This document shows positions 60,745-64,000 of a stretch of 64,000 bases of DNA, one piece after another. The DNA comes from Batillaria attramentaria (lineage: Eukaryota; Mollusca; Gastropoda; Batillariidae), in assembly GCA_018292915.2 (NCBI GenBank), contig JACVVK020000036.1, positions 2,602,501 through 2,666,500 on the forward strand, given 5' to 3'. The notes below the pieces were generated by a model, which ran no database searches, was not told the origin of the DNA, and saw nothing but the letters and a program-made list of their open reading frames with translations. Every line of letters begins with the position of its first letter. Position 1 is the first letter of the stretch. The translations under genes were made by a program, and so were the position numbers.

Positions 60745-62227
60745 TAGCCTGTTTAGTGTCTTTCCAAACCAGTCTTCGCTTTCCTGACTGTATTGTCTTT
60801 TGCTGGTAGAATGAACAGCGACACACTTTGTTTGACAGAAGTGTACCCACTTTCCGTTGCCTGTTCCTGCTTGTAGCTCGGCCGGCTTCAGTTTCCTCGT
60901 GCGGTTCTTATAGCTTTATAATTAGCGTGACGAGCACTAGAAATTGATGGCTCCTGCCGTGCGCAGCAAGATGGCGGAGTAATTGAGGGTAAGGTTTTAC
61001 ATTTAATTGGGACTTTGAGCGATTCTGGCATACAGCATATGAAAAGGATGGATGTTTCCTTCTTGGTCTCAGTGCAGTCACTGATTTTTAGCGTGGCTGA
61101 CGAGTACAGAGGCGCCATAAAATCACTAGCAGCTAAGCGAGACTGACCTCGTAGGTGAGGCGTGTTGCAGATTCTTACGAATTTGTTGTAGACCGGAAAG
61201 GAGTGCATATTATAAGACTTTGGTGCTAACAGTTTAGAACTGGCGTTAATAACAACCCGCCTTTAATTATTTTAAGTTCTTCCCGTTAGTTGAGTTAAAG
61301 TTGCAGTCTACAGACTGACTGATTTATGCTCAAGTTTGGTTTTGGCTGTTTCCGCGTTGGGACTGCTCTCGACGTTTGATTTCAATGGAAGAAGACAGAC
61401 GACGGTTTGTGGAAGCCGATGGGCGGTATATCCAGTCGCCTTGGATTCATTAAGAGGCGGAAGGTATTTGAAGAGTTGAGGAAGTGGGTCTATACGAGCA
61501 GCTCTAGTTCACCGCCCGGTCTCAGTGTCCGTCCCTTCGTGCTGAAGCAGCTGGTAACAGTTTCCAGACGTTTCCCCTCTGTCCCAGGTGCGCCGTATCA
61601 AAAGCGGTGTTCGCGTTTACCTGGAGTAGATTCCATCTCTGAACCCACCAGCCTCTCTTTCTTCTCCCTACTGTTATTGTTCCAGTGAGGTGTGCATGAA
61701 ACTTATACTGGTGGCTTTTCGCACATGTTCAAAAAGTGTACGCATTAGGGCGAAAGGTAAACCTTTCCGCTTTCTGCGGTCCAGCTTTCGTCGAGAATGG
61801 AAGAAACAGCTACATCGGCACGTGATGATTTGTGAATGGAAACTGATGTAAACATTCTGGGTGGCTGGATCGTGAAGTGTCAGTGCGGGCCGTGTTGGTT
61901 TTTCTTACTTTTCAAGAATGTGCTCGCCCGCTTTAAACTTCGGTATTTCAGCCTCCGTATCTCTTTCATTTTCTATTGAACCTCCTGGCCGTCGGTGAAT
62001 TCAGTCCGCCATCGTGCACATGAGCGGTTTCTGTTTAGAGGGTCTGGTTGTAGCGGTTTGGGTGAGGGTGAGACTGACGAGCGGCGCCCAGGTGCGAGTA
62101 ACAGAAGGTTTGCTGCAAGTCGCCAGCTGTGGAATCTGCCATTTACCTGCCCGGCTTCGCTGCACTTCCAGAGGGGGAACCAGCGCGGCACTCATGTGAA
62201 AACTCACCAGTTGTTCTTGAGGAGAGA

Positions 62228-62398
62228 GGGGAGTCGGGGTGGCTGAATGGTAGAGCGTTGGACTTCTAATGCTCGAGTCGTGAGTTCGTATCCCGGCTGG
62301 GGCCAAATATTTGTGCTGGCTTTTTCATCGTTGCCCCGTCTTTCATATCACCCGTATGTGGTGGAAAAGGACGTTAAACCTCCAAACACCCACCCACC
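62228..62398 (+). mobile_element. SINE-A copy
   Basis: Full head (ggagtcggggtggctgaatg) and body with (CCCA)n tail; flanked by tcttgaggagagag on both sides. Confidence 0.9.
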
Positions 62399-63099
62399 CT
62401 CTTGAGGAGAGAGAGGTTGGCAGTAGGGCGGTCAGGAAAGTACTTGGCGGGTTTCGTGTTACTGTCAACTTTGTTGTTTAACACATGAAGCAATGACGGG
62501 ACATGCCCGATAGGTAGAAGGTTCGAATCTGGACAGGGTCTAAAAAGTCGTAAAAGCGTACATGTTTTCAGTCTAGTGTCGCCTATGTTTTCAGCTCTTC
62601 TCACTCACAGGCAGCGGCTCCATCTGACGGTCATATGCAAGTGCAGCAGTTCCATAAACTGTAGCTGTCATTGAACTGCCGGATCAGACTTGTCCTAGAC
62701 ATTTGCTTCTTAGATGTGCGTTTGTGCGATGCTGTATGTGCTGATCTGCTGTTTCGCCAAGGAGTGACCACGAAGGTCAACTACAAACCTGCATGCACGC
62801 ATGAGTTGATGAAGACGGTTTCGGCAGGCATCAGGCAAGTTTGCGAAGGATATCCGGAGAACTGCTGGAAGCTTTCATTTTCGCACTGCATCGCTTTGCT
62901 TCTGCAGACAAGCACAAAAAAACCTGAAGAACTATTTTTGGACGCTGACAACGCCAGACTGCACAGACCTGGCCCCTTCTTCTTGTACCTTTCCCCTGTT
63001 GTAAAGTCCCCCCCATTCGTTCCCTCGTTCCCTCCTCTCTCCCTTCCAGCCCTACCCTCCAGGCTGAGCCGCCGAGGGCAGGAACCCGCAGTAGGGTAG

Positions 63100-63106
63100 T
63101 ATAAAA
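63100..63106 (+). promoter_or_regulatory. TATA box for the 63165 first exon
   Basis: TATAAAA lies 65 bp before an ATG with a strong Kozak context. A start site about 30 bp downstream would leave a 5'UTR of about 35 nt. The flanks are GC-rich (gggtcggtgtgggcccg), as in a core promoter. Confidence 0.5.
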
Positions 63107-63164
63107 TTTGAGGGCCACATTCCCGGGTCGGTGTGGGCCCGTCAGTCGGGGTCTGACCGCCACA

Positions 63165-63219
63165 ATGGAAGCGCTGGTCAGAGGGAATATACTGGGGGAC
63201 GTGCGGCTGCGCATGAAAG
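63165..63219 (+). CDS. Candidate alternative first exon, 55 nt, phase 1
   Basis: gccacaATGG, a near-ideal start context, opens 18 codons (MEALVRGNILGDVRLRMK) up to the donor g|gtaagc, ending in phase 1. With the TATA box upstream this looks like a short first exon, either of a late-starting isoform of the coiled-coil gene or of the next gene. The following intron runs out of the window. Confidence 0.55.
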
Positions 63220-63338
63220 GTAAGCCATGGATCTCGCTCGGCTCTGACTTCTCACCTGACGAGATCAGATCTCTCTGTTTACCCGAAGCTTTCTGCCGCT
63301 TCACAGTGCGTGCGCGTGTGGTGGTGTATTTTTTCTGG

Positions 63339-63339
<1 letters not shown>

Positions 63340-63402
<63 letters not shown>

Positions 63403-63484
63403 TTTCGGGGATTTGGGTTTTTTTGGGGAGTTGGCAACGCTTTGTAGTTGTTCCGTGTTTGTTTTTTTTCCACACCTGTTGTAC

Positions 63485-63557
<73 letters not shown>
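63340..63557. repeat. (GT)n and (AC)n inverted pair
   Basis: GT run 63340-63401 and AC run 63489-63557 are complementary, with about 88 bp between them. Confidence 0.95.
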
Positions 63558-63560
<3 letters not shown>

Positions 63561-63913
63561 CGCTCGCACGCATGCACGTACACCATTGCATCAAAAAAAT
63601 GCTAGAAACGCATTGCGGTTTTGTGGTGGTTTTTTTTTTGGGTTTTTTTTTTTTTTGGGGGGGGGGGGGCGAGGCGGGGGAGGAGCATTTGAACTTTTGT
63701 ACAACAAAGAAATTTACATTTTACAGGTTGAGCTTGCGTCTGCATTTTTTCTAGGAACACTTGACCTAGATTTTACGTAATATCATACGACTGGAAGACT
63801 GATACTGTATGCATGTGGATATTACGTTTGCCCACAGATCATCTCAGCAAAGATAATTTTGTTGGTGATCATAGTGTTATGAGATGTAAGCACGATGAAT
63901 ATAAGCATCTTTA

Positions 63914-63918
<5 letters not shown>

Positions 63919-63977
<59 letters not shown>

Positions 63978-64000
63978 ACGCACACGCACACACACACACA
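63919..64000 (+). repeat. (AC)n/(ACGC)n at the window end
   Basis: AC run with acgcac interruptions, cut by the right edge. Confidence 0.95.

Larger units (their letters stand above)
58719..63099 (+). other. Non-coding stretch before the TATA promoter
   Basis: Open frames overlap on both strands at 58780-59600 without recognisable protein. A degenerate SINE-A copy (60205-60400), (TTTC)n (60698-60744) and a fresh SINE-A copy (62228-62394) are present. The rest looks unique. Confidence 0.5.

Overview
This is a piece of an animal genome. It has split genes with GT-AG introns, very dense (AC)n/(TG)n microsatellites, several tRNA-derived SINE families flanked by target-site duplications, LINE 3' ends and tandem satellites. 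There is no sign of bacterial, organellar or viral gene organisation. The repeat style and protein content suggest a lophotrochozoan, most likely a marine gastropod mollusc. That placement is an inference; nothing here fixes the species.

All convincing coding sequence is on the + strand and fits one very large gene or a chain of overlapping transcripts. From the left edge, 1-27217 holds about ten exons: a CAP-Gly domain cut by the window edge, long disordered Ser/Thr/Pro/Lys-rich regions, two SxIP motifs (EB1-binding type), an acidic stretch and two short tau-like N-I-x-S-K motifs. From 51478 to 55148 a second exon block encodes a coiled coil that resembles the C-terminal region of the MTUS/ATIP microtubule-associated family (MTUS1/ATIP, MTUS2/TIP150). 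Most junctions in both blocks are phase 1, so they can be read as one CAP-Gly + SxIP + coiled-coil plus-end protein. The C-terminus lies beyond the right edge.

The most interesting signal is a set of candidate alternative first exons. Each starts with an ATG, ends in a good GT donor and stops in phase 1: 31716-31905 (hydrophobic segment), 36402-36717 (Ser/Tyr/Gly-rich), 48881-49007, 51478-51783 (clear N-terminal membrane segment) and 63165-63219 (TATA box 65 bp upstream). This is reminiscent of the alternative N-termini of vertebrate ATIP isoforms. The 51478 exon also carries an in-frame internal acceptor at 51558-51559, so the same exon can start a membrane isoform or continue a cytosolic one. 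A cluster of CRE-type sites lies directly upstream of it. A 42-bp tandem duplication at 22651-22734 has duplicated a splice donor and offers an in-frame 14-residue extension.

The rest is intron or intergenic sequence filled with repeats: a 61-bp satellite (4248-4872) interrupted by a SINE, a 24-bp array (6140-6330), a 50-bp satellite with 15 CACGTG E-boxes (41582-42480), SINE families A, B and C, a dispersed repeat D, and a large self-complementary (TG)n-(AG)n-(AC)n palindrome at 50139-50315. No tRNA, rRNA, CRISPR or prokaryotic operon was seen. Exon calls rest on reading splice signals, phase and open frame by eye; transcripts are needed to prove connectivity.
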